From positions 298,831 through 362,830 of the forward strand of contig NC_018255.1 of the NCBI RefSeq assembly GCF_000227135.1: a stretch of 64,000 nucleotides of DNA. The letters are read 5' to 3'. This document shows positions 19,679 through 30,099 of the stretch, in pieces. The position numbers were made by a program, and so were the translations under genes. The stretch is from Leishmania donovani (taxonomy: Eukaryota; Euglenozoa; Kinetoplastea; Trypanosomatida; Trypanosomatidae). Each line of letters opens with the position of its first letter. The stretch's first letter is position 1. The notes beneath the pieces were generated by a model. It was not told where the DNA came from. It made no database searches and saw only the letters and a list, made by a program, of their open reading frames with translations.

Positions 19679-22597
19679 ATGCGACCCTCGAGAGACCGGG
19701 ACGCCGCTCGCCGCAAACGGCGCCGCGCGCGAGAGGACGAGGTCGATGCCACAGGCCCGCACCCACCGAGGCGAGAGGAGGTCGAGGACGACGATGAAGC
19801 GGACCACTCCTCCGGTGACGAGGCCAACGACGAGGAGGGGGAAGACTTGTACGGGGAGAACTTCATGCAGGACTATCTCCAGCCGGATGAGGAGAGCGAG
19901 GTGGCCGAGGAGGAAGTCGGCGAGGACAACGACTGGATTGCAGACGACGACAGCTCCGTTTCCGAGATCTCCGAGGGCGGCCGCATCGCTGTGGATGAGC
20001 TGCTCGAGCGCCGTCGGGAGAAAGAGGAGGCGCTAGCCGAGGAGCGGAGGCAGCTGCAGGAAGGCATCTTCAGCGACGTGGACGACGACGATGGCGACGA
20101 TGACGATGATGCGTCGTGGGCTTCCGAAGAGGGCGCGGGCGGTTTGACACGGAGTGGGGGCGCCGCGGTTGGCGATCAAGGCAGCGACATCGATCACGGA
20201 GAGGACGTCGGCTACGGCGATCCCAACGACGAAGCCTACGTGCGTGGAGACCTGGAGTCGATGAACTTCAACTGGCGGCAGCCGCAGGGGGAGCTGGTGG
20301 AGTGGCTTGCGCAGGAGCTGCCTCGCCGCGTGATTAAGAACCGCATCTACAACTTCTACTACAACTACATCGTGAACGACGTCAGCGTCTACGAGGAGAA
20401 GGTGAACGCAATGACACGCGAAAACGACAAGAGTTTTCAGCTGAGCTACGATCATCTGAGCCGCGTGTACGACAGTGTTCTCGCGCTGTGGCTGGTGGAC
20501 GCTCCAGATCCGATGATCGAGCTACTGGAGGAGGCTGCCAACTACTTCACCTTCAAGCTATACCCGCAGTATCGCAAGGTGCACTCGCACATCTTTGTTC
20601 GGATTTGCGACCTGCCCTTGTGCGATCCGATCCGCGACTTTCGCCAGGTGCACATGAATGTGCTCGTACGGGTGGAGGGGGTGGTGATTCGCCGCTCACC
20701 GGTGTACCCGCAGATGGACGCCGTCAAGTACGACTGCGCGCGGTGCTCCTACATTATCGGTCCCATCTACCAGCGCGGCGACAAGGAGCAGCGCGTGAGC
20801 ATGTGCCCCAGCTGCCACAGCAAGGGGCCGTTCCGCGTGAACATGCGCCTGACGGAGTACCGCAACCATCAAACGATAGTTCTGCAGGAGCCCCCTGGCA
20901 AGGTACCGCCTGGGCGGCTGCCGCGCAGCTTGGAGGTGGTACTGACGAACGACCTCATTGATCGCGCGAAACCTGGCGAAGAGGTGGACGTGACGGGGAT
21001 ATACCGCAACAACTTCGATCCGTTGCTCAACAGCCGCCAAGGCTTTCCCGTCTTCACGACCGTGCTGCACGCGAACAACGTTATCCGACGCACTACGGAG
21101 CTGGGCATGTTTCGGCTGCCAGATGATGAACGACAACGCATTATAGAGCTCAGTAAGTCGCCCAACATTCGAAAGAAGCTCTTACAGTCCATTGCGCCGA
21201 GCATCCACGGCCGCGACGACATCAAGCTCGGGCTGCTGCTGGCCATGATGGGTGCAGTGCCAAAGGACATCGGCGGCGACCAGTCGCATCGCATTCGGGG
21301 CGACATCAACGTCCTCATGGTTGGCGATCCCGGCTGCGCAAAGTCGCAGTTTCTCAAGTTTGTTGAGAAAACGGCTGACCGCACAGTCTTCACGACTGGC
21401 CGCGGCTCCACCGCTGTTGGTCTGACGGCATCTGTGCACAAGGACAGCGTCAATGGCGACTTCGTGCTGGAGGGCGGCGCCCTCGTCATTGCGGACCGCG
21501 GCTGCTGCCTCATTGACGAGTTCGACAAAATGTCTGACCAAGATCGAACGTCCATCCACGAGGCTATGGAACAGCAGACGATCTCGGTGGCGCGCGGTGG
21601 CATTGTAACGACGCTGTCCGCGCGCTGCTGCATCATCGCGGCGGCGAATCCAATGGGCGGCCGCTACGACCCTTCTACCTCGTTTGATGCCAACGTGAAT
21701 CTTACCACACCGATCCTCTCCCGCTTCGACTTGTTGTTTGTGGTGCGGGATGAGGTGAACGTCGAGTTGGACGAGCGGCTTGCGACGTTTATCTGCGACT
21801 CGCACATGCGCAACCACCCGCGAACGCAGGAGGAGACGCGGCTTCTGCAGCGCGACAGGCACGAGGAGCTGTCGAGGTTGCGCTACGCGCTGGAGAACGC
21901 GTCAACAGAGGGCGAGCGCGAGGAGTGCGAGGAGCAGCTGCGGCGCCTGCGCGAGAGCGTCGAGGATTCTTCCCGCTTCGAGGACGACGACCCAGACAGC
22001 GACAAGCCGCTCCCGCAATCCTTGCTGCGCAAGTACATCCTGTTCGCGAAGAGTCACTGCTTTCCCCGCATCTCCAACATCGACCCCGATACCATTGCAC
22101 GTCTATATGTCGAGCTGCGGCAGGAGTCGAAGCACGGCGGCATCGCCATCACAGTGCGGCACATGGAATCCGTCATTCGCCTCTCCGAGGCGCACGCACG
22201 GGTGCATCTTCGGGAATACGTAACCGACGAGGACGTCACCGCGGCCGTCTCGCTCTTTCTCCGCTGCTTCATACAGACACAGAAGTACAGTCTACGCAGC
22301 GCGATGGAGGCGCGCTTCCGCAAGTTCCTCGAATCCGACACGGAAAGTCTACCACTCATTCGCCACCGCATCAAGGTGGCGGTGCAGACGGTGCGCCAGT
22401 TCGAGCGCCAGCTGTCTGGTGGGGTGGAGCCGACCCAAGTGCGCATCGACGTATCGGAGCTGGACTACTACACAGCGAACATGTCTCAAGAGGCCCTGAA
22501 CGCCTTCTATGAGAGTGCGGAGTTCAGGAAGGAGTACCGGCTGATTCGCGACCCCGTGACGCACGCGCCTCTGCAGATTGAGCACTCGCTGGCGTGA
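19679..22597 (+). CDS. MCM2: DNA replication licensing factor MCM2
   Basis: This 972-residue protein is a subunit of the MCM2-7 replicative helicase, an AAA+ ATPase ring that unwinds DNA in the nucleus. The N-terminal 190 residues are acidic and disordered after a basic start, as in other MCM2 proteins. The MCM zinc finger is at about 351-377 (two CxxC pairs). The AAA+ core has Walker A GDPGCAKS (about 548), Walker B LIDEFDKM (about 610) and arginine finger LSRFD (about 680). The phrase ESPGK of other MCM2s appears as EPPGK. Relative to human MCM2, as I recall it, a Glu/Arg-rich insertion of about 40 residues follows the AAA+ core (about 720-775). The Walker A Thr of human MCM2 is Cys here. 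The ATG at 19679 gives the usual basic start. Confidence 0.96.
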   Translation: MRPSRDRDAARRKRRRAREDEVDATGPHPPRREEVEDDDEADHSSGDEANDEEGEDLYGENFMQDYLQPDEESEVAEEEVGEDNDWIADDDSSVSEISEGGRIAVDELLERRREKEEALAEERRQLQEGIFSDVDDDDGDDDDDASWASEEGAGGLTRSGGAAVGDQGSDIDHGEDVGYGDPNDEAYVRGDLESMNFNWRQPQGELVEWLAQELPRRVIKNRIYNFYYNYIVNDVSVYEEKVNAMTRENDKSFQLSYDHLSRVYDSVLALWLVDAPDPMIELLEEAANYFTFKLYPQYRKVHSHIFVRICDLPLCDPIRDFRQVHMNVLVRVEGVVIRRSPVYPQMDAVKYDCARCSYIIGPIYQRGDKEQRVSMCPSCHSKGPFRVNMRLTEYRNHQTIVLQEPPGKVPPGRLPRSLEVVLTNDLIDRAKPGEEVDVTGIYRNNFDPLLNSRQGFPVFTTVLHANNVIRRTTELGMFRLPDDERQRIIELSKSPNIRKKLLQSIAPSIHGRDDIKLGLLLAMMGAVPKDIGGDQSHRIRGDINVLMVGDPGCAKSQFLKFVEKTADRTVFTTGRGSTAVGLTASVHKDSVNGDFVLEGGALVIADRGCCLIDEFDKMSDQDRTSIHEAMEQQTISVARGGIVTTLSARCCIIAAANPMGGRYDPSTSFDANVNLTTPILSRFDLLFVVRDEVNVELDERLATFICDSHMRNHPRTQEETRLLQRDRHEELSRLRYALENASTEGEREECEEQLRRLRESVEDSSRFEDDDPDSDKPLPQSLLRKYILFAKSHCFPRISNIDPDTIARLYVELRQESKHGGIAITVRHMESVIRLSEAHARVHLREYVTDEDVTAAVSLFLRCFIQTQKYSLRSAMEARFRKFLESDTESLPLIRHRIKVAVQTVRQFERQLSGGVEPTQVRIDVSELDYYTANMSQEALNAFYESAEFRKEYRLIRDPVTHAPLQIEHSLA

Positions 22598-23327
22598 CGC
22601 GTGCCGTGCGCTTGCCCCCTCTCTGCTGCGACTTCCAATGCGCATTAAAGGCACGACAGGTGCTGTATCAACAGAAAACGAAGAAAGAGAGATAAGCCTT
22701 TGGATGGGGCAGGGGGCGTGTCGTTAGGTGTGTGTGTGTGCGCGCGTGTCTCCGAGTCATGTCGATCGACGAAATGCCCTCTCGCCTGCTGGTTTGTGTA
22801 GGCGTGTGCATTCACCGCGTTTGGTGATGGGCGCTCTGTTTTCTTTTCCTATCTTTGGTGTGGTCGCCCGCATGTCCCGTCTCTTGTGTTCGCGGTGCCC
22901 CCCCCTCCCTTTGTGTTGCTGTTTGGCCCGTTGAGCCGCGGCACGGTTGCTCGCGCGCGCCCGCCGTGCGGAGGGGACGTTCTCTGCACAGCTCTCCAAC
23001 ATTCACATACACACACCAGCACGTGAAAGGGCAACAAAGAGAACGCAGTCGTGCACGCACAGACTGTTGCTCCATTCTGCGAGATTGAGGAGACGGCAAA
23101 TCGTGCTTAGTGTGCCATATGTCGGCTTCCAGATTCGAGATGCGCGGTATGGTGCGGCAGCCGCATCACCACTTCGGCAGCAACGCGCAAGACATGCATG
23201 AGCGCTGCAACGTAGCTGCACACCTACTTGTGCTTCTTTACTTTCTCTGTCTCTCCCGTTTCTCTGCATGAACGCCAACTCTCCCCACACATTCCTTTGT
23301 CGTCCCTTTCTCCTGCTTACGTCAGTC
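22598..23327. other. Intergenic spacer
   Basis: About 700 bases with no supported gene, holding the MCM2 3' UTR. A T/C-rich region at 23225-23316 contains the probable trans-splice signal of the next gene. Confidence 0.5.
23324..23325 (+). promoter_or_regulatory. Predicted spliced-leader acceptor that decides the downstream start
   Basis: Pyrimidine tracts at 23235-23265 and 23291-23316 are followed by no AG until 23324-23325. If used, the upstream in-frame ATG at 23268 would be removed and ATG 23328 would follow the spliced leader by only 2 nt. Inferred. Confidence 0.35.
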
Positions 23328-24782
23328 ATGCACGCAATAGAAGTGGAGCTGTCGCCGGGCAGCGCGGTGAAATGCGTCTCTGCTTGCGTCGAGCACCGCG
23401 CTGGTGACGCGGAGCAGGACACGGATCGCCTCTCTCGAGATCAGTACTACTACAACTATGCAAGCCGCCCAGTCTCTTTTCCGAAGTCCCTCGGCGCATC
23501 AACTGCCTCTCCGATGGCACCGGCAAGCACAGCGATGGGTGGCCTGCAGGAGGCGGACACATCCTCTCTTTCTTCCCGACTGCTGTTAGAGATGGAGGTG
23601 GACACAATCCTGCGCGGAGACCACAGCAGTGAGAGATGCAGCAGCCCGCCGAGAAGCTGCCACGACAGCATCCGTTGCGACAGCGCCGTGCAGCAGACAG
23701 CTCTGCGCGCTGGTATCGTGGAGCCGCGCTGGGCCAAGTCCAACTCTTCGAGAGTGCATTCTGCCACCGAGGCCATCAGAGAGAGCACCATTCCGTGGCG
23801 CGACTCGCCGGAAAATGCCTATCGTGCCGGTCCGGGCAGCACACTCTCGCTGCGACCTCCTCCGCCATTGTCATACGTAACATCGCGCAGTGGCACACGC
23901 ACAGGAACGCATGCATCTGCACGTGTCGCTTCCCTGTCTGCTGCAGTTTCTGCGCCACCTGCATCCTCCACGAAGCCATGGGATGCCAGGGTAGGACCTC
24001 CCCGAGTGTCGACTGCCCCTCAGCCGTGCCTGCCCCGCGGACGGAGTGCCGCCATGCACGAGAGTATCGCTCGCTTCCTGACCGTGGAAGAGGCGACGGC
24101 CTCAGGCGCTAGCGGGGCTGCATTCTCGCCATGCACGAGCAGCCCGCCAGTCCGTGAGGCCTCCGCGGCTACGGTCGCCTCCAGCGCGTCTTCAACATTG
24201 CCGCGCACTCCAGCGAGGGAAGAGGAGAACAGCGAAAAGCACCGCACGGCTCGTTTGACGCACAAGACGGCGGCGACTGCCGACCTGCGACCGCGTAATG
24301 CCCTCTTCGCACCTCTTCCGGTGAATCAAACTCGCGCTGCCGCTTCCAGATCGCATGTCTCAAAGAGGTCCTTCTCCGCTTCCTCTGCCGCCAGGGGCGC
24401 AGCTGGCGTAGGCGGTGGCCAACGGGACGGGCGCACCACCCTCGTGGCTAAGCGCAGCGTCATTCCGAAGACGGAAGGGGTGCGATTATCATCGCCGTTA
24501 GCGGAGCCGGCAAGAACGATAGTCACCTCTCGTCTTTCCTACACGGATCCAAAGACGTTGGCGTCCCTCGACACCGCCGCGACAATGTCGTCCGAAGGAC
24601 CCCTCGACGTGGTGGAGGCGCTCATCTTTAACGAAACTGTGGTGACGGTGACCTGTGCTACGTGCCAGCTATCAATCGACGTCTTTGCTCTTCGCCTTGC
24701 TGGCACTGAGCTGCCCCAAGTCTGCCACTGCCCTCTCTGTGGGAGCCCGTGCACATGGACGGCGTGCTTTGGGACTGTGTAG
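23328..24782 (+). CDS. Hypothetical, mostly disordered protein with C-terminal cysteine cluster
   Basis: The frame extends to an ATG at 23268, but those 20 extra codons translate a pyrimidine tract, so I prefer ATG 23328 (484 aa). Most of the protein is Ser/Ala/Thr/Arg/Pro-rich and probably disordered, with many SP and RS pairs that could be phosphorylated. The last 60 residues look folded: a strand-rich part with CATC, then CHCPLCG and a final C. Together these could form a small zinc ribbon (C-x2-C ... C-x-C-x2-C). No family is recognised and no function is given. The folded tail is probably the conserved, functional part. Confidence 0.75.
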   Translation: MHAIEVELSPGSAVKCVSACVEHRAGDAEQDTDRLSRDQYYYNYASRPVSFPKSLGASTASPMAPASTAMGGLQEADTSSLSSRLLLEMEVDTILRGDHSSERCSSPPRSCHDSIRCDSAVQQTALRAGIVEPRWAKSNSSRVHSATEAIRESTIPWRDSPENAYRAGPGSTLSLRPPPPLSYVTSRSGTRTGTHASARVASLSAAVSAPPASSTKPWDARVGPPRVSTAPQPCLPRGRSAAMHESIARFLTVEEATASGASGAAFSPCTSSPPVREASAATVASSASSTLPRTPAREEENSEKHRTARLTHKTAATADLRPRNALFAPLPVNQTRAAASRSHVSKRSFSASSAARGAAGVGGGQRDGRTTLVAKRSVIPKTEGVRLSSPLAEPARTIVTSRLSYTDPKTLASLDTAATMSSEGPLDVVEALIFNETVVTVTCATCQLSIDVFALRLAGTELPQVCHCPLCGSPCTWTACFGTV

Positions 24783-25791
24783 AGGCACTCACGCACCCAA
24801 GCCAGGGCCGACATCCCCGCCTCTACCACGGCATCATGCATGAACAGCCTTGTGCAGGACAGCGTATCCCTTCCGGCTGTTGCTTTTGCTTTTTGCTCTG
24901 CGCGCAACTCCTAGCGCTTTCTTTTCCCTTTGCATCGGCGTTTCTTCTGCACCTACTCTGCGGCGTTCTGCACATGACGAGCGGGCCGCACCTTGTCTCG
25001 ATGCGGCGGTGAAGGGACGGGAGGGCGGCGGCCATGGACATGCCGCACTTCTTCTCTCTTTCCATCTGTGCTCATCCCTGCATCTCCACTCTCTTTCCGG
25101 CCTCATGCTCTGCTTTTCTTTTTTAGCTATTTTTCGAGTGTGCTGGTCTTCATGATGCGTGCAGCAGAGCATGCGCTGCACTTCTCTCTAGACACTGTTA
25201 GACGCCAACCCCCCCCCTACGGACACAAACGCATACTCACTCGAAGCAATTCGCTCACCGCGGCGTACAGGAAGGTGTGCCAGCGACCATGAGGGGCTAA
25301 TCGGTGTGTGCGTGGGTAGGGCACAGAGTGCTCTTAGCCTGAGGCGTTGCATCTCTTCCCACACTCACCCACTGTCAGGCTGTCGTATGCACCTGTGTGT
25401 GCGTGCGCCTGCGACACGTCGTGCTCGCCTCTGAAAGGTTGTCTATCAAACCCTCCTCCCTTTGTCGCCCCCCCCGCCTATGTTTTTGCCTCGCTTGATT
25501 CGACTGCGCTCATGCCGCTTTCGTGCTCACGCGCATGCACTTCTTGGTCCAACCAACGCTACACATTGCCCCTTCCTTTCCCACCGTCGCTGCTGCTGCA
25601 CTGGTGTCTACCCTACGCCTAGCCATGCATCCGGCCTCACTGAGGGTGCATACACGGACCGGAAGAACAGCTAACGAATCACAAACGCACGACTAGAGTG
25701 CAACAGTAGTGCCTCGTCGAAACACACGCGACCCGCGTCCCCCCTTCCTCTTCCCACCGACCTACCGACCCATACGTACGCAAACAACTCC
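24783..25791. other. Intergenic spacer
   Basis: About 1 kb, no supported gene. T/C-rich patches at 24880-24950, 25060-25140 and 25440-25600 fit processing signals; a C7 run lies at about 25210. Confidence 0.5.
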
Positions 25792-27528
25792 ATGCTTTTG
25801 AGCGCGGTCACCGGGCGGCTGTACGGCCTCGCCAAGGGGCTCGCGAAGGTGTACCTTCATAATGAGACTGTGGACCTGACTCAGGAAATGCTGCTGGCCG
25901 ACTCCATCCCGGGCGCGGCGGAGGCCTTCATCGGTGCTGCCTCCGCCGATGGCAGGGCATTGCTGGCGGACTTCGTCGTTGTGCTTGGTGCGCTGATCAT
26001 CGTCGTCGCCCTTCCCAGCTGCCTTGTGCGCTTTTTTTGTTGGCTGTGCATCGGCACTTCGATCAAAGCCAGCAGTATTGAGAAGGTTCATGCCCACAAG
26101 AAGAGCCACCAGATCCAGTCACAGCGGGAGCGGGCAGAGCACAAGCGGCGGAGGAACAAAGTCGAGGAGAAGGCTTCCGCGCCGGCCCAGCAGAATCTGC
26201 CGCAGGTTTCGGAGGTGCTGTCGAAGATGCACCAGAATCAGGAGAGTGGAGCGGCCAAGAGCGGTGGCAAGGGCAAACAAGGAGCCGCTGGGAAGCCGAA
26301 AGAGTCGGCTATCGCAGCACCAGCGCAGCAGCAGCTGCTTCAGCAGCAGGAGGCGGAGTTCACCGCCACGTCGCGCCGCACGCCGCAGGACACGCGCGCC
26401 GCACCCAAGTCCATCCTCCGCGGCTTTCCGGAGGTGGACATACTGCTCACCTCTCCGGGGCAGAGCTACCTACTGATCGGGTGTCGCAGCAAGCGCAAGG
26501 CGTCCCTCTACCCGCAGAGCGATGCCGCCGCGTTCATGGAGCGTGGCAAGGAGCTACAGGAGAGGCACTTCACGGATGTGAACGCGGTGGTAACCACGGC
26601 GGTTGGACTTGAGAAGAAGGCGGAGATCTACGCCGCACAGTTCTCCATGGACGACACGCGCCTAATCGCTGGCGAGCGCTTCACAGACACATTTGTCTGC
26701 TTCTCGGTGTCGGGTCGCACCAACGTGAACCTGACTCAGCTGTGGTCGATGAAGCTGCCGGACCACCGCCTCGTCTCCTCGGTGCCGCGGTGGAGCGTGC
26801 TCGGGCAGGACAGCCTTTTGAGCATCGTGGACCAGACGGCAGAGGTGGAGGTTATCACTCGGAGCGCGGCGAAGACGTCGACGGCGCACAAGGACAAGTT
26901 CAAGGTGGGCAGCGCGCTCGCGTGGGCGGTTTGCGACGATCGCATTGCGCTCGGCGGCTCCTTTCTGCGTGAGCCGCGGCTCTCGCGTGTGGTGCAGCGT
27001 GCTGACAGTGGCAGTATTACCCTAGAGCCGGTTGCGGTGCTCCCCAACGCAGCGAAGTTGCGTGTGTCCGCGCTGGCTTTTGTGGCCCCAGGCGCCCCTG
27101 CCTTCAACACGCGCAGCTACATGATTGTGTTTCTGGAGAACGGCATCGGCACCATCTACGATGTGCAGACCCCCTCAACGCAGAACACGCCGCAGGCGGT
27201 GAGCGGCTTTGCCGACACGGACTACGCCGGACACCGCGTCGACGCGCCACTGTGCATTCTTACGGCCGTGCGTGGGCAGGCGTATCATGAGGTGCTGCGC
27301 ATCGCGCTGCTCCGCGGCCCAAATGTGACGGTGTATGAGCAGTCTGGCAAGGCAGACGGCGGCAACTTTCAGATGGTGCGCGTCGCGGACCTGTACGACG
27401 TGCAGGAGGGTGACGCCGTGAAGCACGCCGCGTTTCTGCAAAACGGTCTTGGCCTGGCCACTAGTGGGCACGCGGACGGACGCCATGTTCGCATGTTCAC
27501 TCTACCGTCTCCCGGCAAGGCGGCCTAA
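25792..27528 (+). CDS. Membrane-anchored protein with beta-propeller-like domain
   Basis: The protein has 578 residues. A single strong hydrophobic segment lies at about residues 60-85 (FVVVLGALIIVVALP and onward). It is followed by a very basic, Lys/Arg/Gln-rich linker (about 100-190), probably cytosolic and helical. From about 210 to the end the sequence is strand-rich with repeated patterns such as ILLTSPGQSYLLIGCRSK, AAQFSMDDTRLIAG and ALAWAVCDDRIALGG, typical of WD40-type propellers. The layout resembles TBL2, an ER membrane protein with an N-terminal anchor and WD repeats; orthology is uncertain. Topology and an ER site are inferences. Confidence 0.75.
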   Translation: MLLSAVTGRLYGLAKGLAKVYLHNETVDLTQEMLLADSIPGAAEAFIGAASADGRALLADFVVVLGALIIVVALPSCLVRFFCWLCIGTSIKASSIEKVHAHKKSHQIQSQRERAEHKRRRNKVEEKASAPAQQNLPQVSEVLSKMHQNQESGAAKSGGKGKQGAAGKPKESAIAAPAQQQLLQQQEAEFTATSRRTPQDTRAAPKSILRGFPEVDILLTSPGQSYLLIGCRSKRKASLYPQSDAAAFMERGKELQERHFTDVNAVVTTAVGLEKKAEIYAAQFSMDDTRLIAGERFTDTFVCFSVSGRTNVNLTQLWSMKLPDHRLVSSVPRWSVLGQDSLLSIVDQTAEVEVITRSAAKTSTAHKDKFKVGSALAWAVCDDRIALGGSFLREPRLSRVVQRADSGSITLEPVAVLPNAAKLRVSALAFVAPGAPAFNTRSYMIVFLENGIGTIYDVQTPSTQNTPQAVSGFADTDYAGHRVDAPLCILTAVRGQAYHEVLRIALLRGPNVTVYEQSGKADGGNFQMVRVADLYDVQEGDAVKHAAFLQNGLGLATSGHADGRHVRMFTLPSPGKAA

Positions 27529-29083
27529 TCATTGAGCACCGCTAAGGGAGCGCTTGAGGAAGACTGCGTCCTTCCCTCTGCGCTGATCACACGCTTGAAG
27601 CACTCTCGCACCACCCTCAAACACATTTGCACGCGTGTGTGTGTGTGTGCGCGGCGGCGGCGGCACATGGTTTCTGGTTCTTATGTCGACACCCCCGTCC
27701 GCAATGTAATAGCACGAACCCTTTTCATTCTCTCACTGTAGGCAGCGGCAACTAGATGCCCTCATGTGCTGGCGATGGCAACCATGTGTCTTCCTCTGTC
27801 AGTGGGTTGGTCACGTGGGGGGTCATTGATTGCCGTACTCGTTGTTATCGGGTGCGCTGTGGCCTGTTTGTTGTTGTAGTTGATGGTTTTCGCTTGTTGC
27901 CCTCTTATCCGCTGTCGCTGCGCTTATACAGCGCCACACCTACAGTGGCAACGAAAAACGCAAACAAAGGAGGCAGCGTCCCACCCGTTCGCACATCCTC
28001 GGGCGCAGGCGCACTCCTGGATTTGCTCTTCTACACACATGGCATACATCCCACTCCCCTCCACAACCCACTGATGAAACCGCTCTTCGGGTTTGTGTAT
28101 TTGTGTGTGATGGATTGAACTCGAACACCCCCCCCCCCACACACACACACAACGAGTGCGTGCGTATGCTAACAGACAAAGAATCGCATTACCCTCGGGA
28201 AGAGGACTGCGGGTGCTGTTTTGTCATGTGGCTGCCAATGAGCGCCCACTGCTCACTCAACCACCGACACACATGCACACGTTTGCTCTGCGTAGCCCCG
28301 TTTGGCGAGTCACGCTTGCCTCTGCAGCGGTGCGCGAGGCGCGCACACGTGTATCCCTTCTTGCGCCTACACTCCACTCATATGCATCACCACCACTTCT
28401 TCCTCGTCTGCCTCGTTTTGGTGCCCTCGCCGTCCATCTCTCTCTCTCGCCGAGCTCGCGCGCGCTACCGACGCGGGCACAAGCACACACACACACACGC
28501 GCACACGCTCACAGAAGGAAGAAGGGCGCTATCCTCGCATCCTTCCCTCTACGCCCCTTTGTGCCAGAGAACGTTGGTGCGCATCGGTGGGTATCCACAC
28601 GCCGCGCCACCACACACCTAGAGATTCATTGCGTAGAAGACCTCCGCCATTGCGTCGCACCGTCTTCCTCACTTTTCCGCGTCTTTCCTCGACATGAACA
28701 CGAGACGAGCTCTCACGGGCACACAAGCACACTCACGCACGTCTTGAGACGCGAGCAGACCCTGGACACGAGGGCTCAAGCACACACGGACGCAGAGATC
28801 GCAGGGCACGAGGGCGCATAGAGCGTGTAGGTGCCGTCGTGTGTTTTTTTCTTGCTTGTTTGTTAGAGGAGAAGCGCACTCGTGCGTCGATTTTACTCGT
28901 GTGTAAGTGCCGTTGCCGTTGTGTCGGTTTTCGGCTCTAAACTGCCTGGGACGGAGCTTGTTGTTCGTTTCGTGTGCCTCTCCCTCTCTGGCACCTCGTC
29001 AACTCACACGTATCTCCCAGTGCACTCCCACACCATTACGCAACGGCGCGCACCCGCACAAGCCTCCGTAGTGAGTGCGCTCT
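27529..29083. other. Intergenic spacer
   Basis: About 1.5 kb with no supported gene. It holds GT repeats (27637-27649), a C10 run followed by CA repeats (28130-28151) and another CA tract (28486-28505). Confidence 0.5.
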
Positions 29084-29614
29084 ATGAAGGCGAAATTGAG
29101 CGCAGTGCCGCGGAAGGCGCGGAAGAGCATCTCTTTCAACGCGAACCGCAACAAGGTGCGCTTCATTCGGGTCCCCCCGCGCTCGCAGAACGGCAAGTTC
29201 TGGTTTACGGAGACGCAGCGCATTGTAAAGAAGGGGCTTAACTTTGAGGTGGAGCCGGAGATCATGATCGAAGTCAACATCGAGTGTAGGATGCAGATCA
29301 CGGCGTTGGCCCGCAGGCCGCTGTCTCAGTTGGGCAAGTCGCCAGCAGCGAACGGCATCGCCGGTGCCGCCGCCTCATCGTCCGCGGCTTCGGCGGCAAA
29401 GCGTAGCTACGTTGAGGTGGAAGAGACGGTCCCACTCTTTCTGCCTGATGCGCGGAAGCGTGATCGGTGGCAGTGCATCGGCTCCGTCGGTGCGGGGGAG
29501 ATGTCGAAAGTCAGGGTTGTGATGCCGCCTGGCAGCTACCGCATGCGGTGCAATGGTGGGGACGTGGTGCAGATCTTTGCACAGGCCTGGGACATTGAGC
29601 GAGAGTTGATTTAG
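29084..29614 (+). CDS. Small basic hypothetical protein, 176 aa
   Basis: The ATG at 29084 gives 176 residues; an in-frame GTG lies 9 bases upstream and is ignored. The N-terminus is strongly basic (KAKLSAVPRKARKS). The rest alternates hydrophobic and charged residues in a beta-rich way: VRFIRVPPRSQNGKFWF, EIMIEVNIEC, then an Ala/Ser-rich linker (about 95-125), then VEVEETVPLFLP and VRVVMPPGSYRMRC. This suggests a compact beta-sandwich interrupted by a flexible loop, but I cannot name the family. There is no membrane segment. It could be nuclear given its basic start. Confidence 0.72.
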   Translation: MKAKLSAVPRKARKSISFNANRNKVRFIRVPPRSQNGKFWFTETQRIVKKGLNFEVEPEIMIEVNIECRMQITALARRPLSQLGKSPAANGIAGAAASSSAASAAKRSYVEVEETVPLFLPDARKRDRWQCIGSVGAGEMSKVRVVMPPGSYRMRCNGGDVVQIFAQAWDIERELI

Positions 29615-30099
29615 GTGAGCGGTGGTGGTGGTGCCTGTGGTCGCGTTGACTGTCGAGGTTATCGCGGTGGCGGTGTTGGTGGGCAGGAGCGACAGATGGG
29701 TTTAACAATTCTTGTCTAGGCGTCGCGTGCGATTACCTGTCGATGTGAGGAGTCGTTACTCCAAACAACGAAAAACAAGCAAAAAAGGCGAGAGGACATA
29801 AACGACAAGCGGCGCGCCTGGCGTTGTGCGCTCACTGAGAAGAGGAAGGATTGGGGGTAGGGGCTGGAGAGACAGAGAGTCCATTCGTGTACCAAAATCT
29901 GAGGCAAGCTCCCTCTCGCCCCTCCTCCTCCTCGCCCCTCCTCTTCCTCCTCCCCCCACCCCCACACTTACTTACTCACACACAAGCAAACAAGAAGGGC
30001 GCATGAAAGCACGAAAAAGAAAAACAACAACCACACGGCAAGAAGAATAAAGAGAAGGGATCACAAAACTACACCTGTGCTGTGACACACACATACACA
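29615..30099. other. Intergenic spacer
   Basis: 3' UTR-like sequence with no supported gene: a pyrimidine-rich block at 29910-29960, then A-rich sequence at 29990-30060. Confidence 0.5.
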
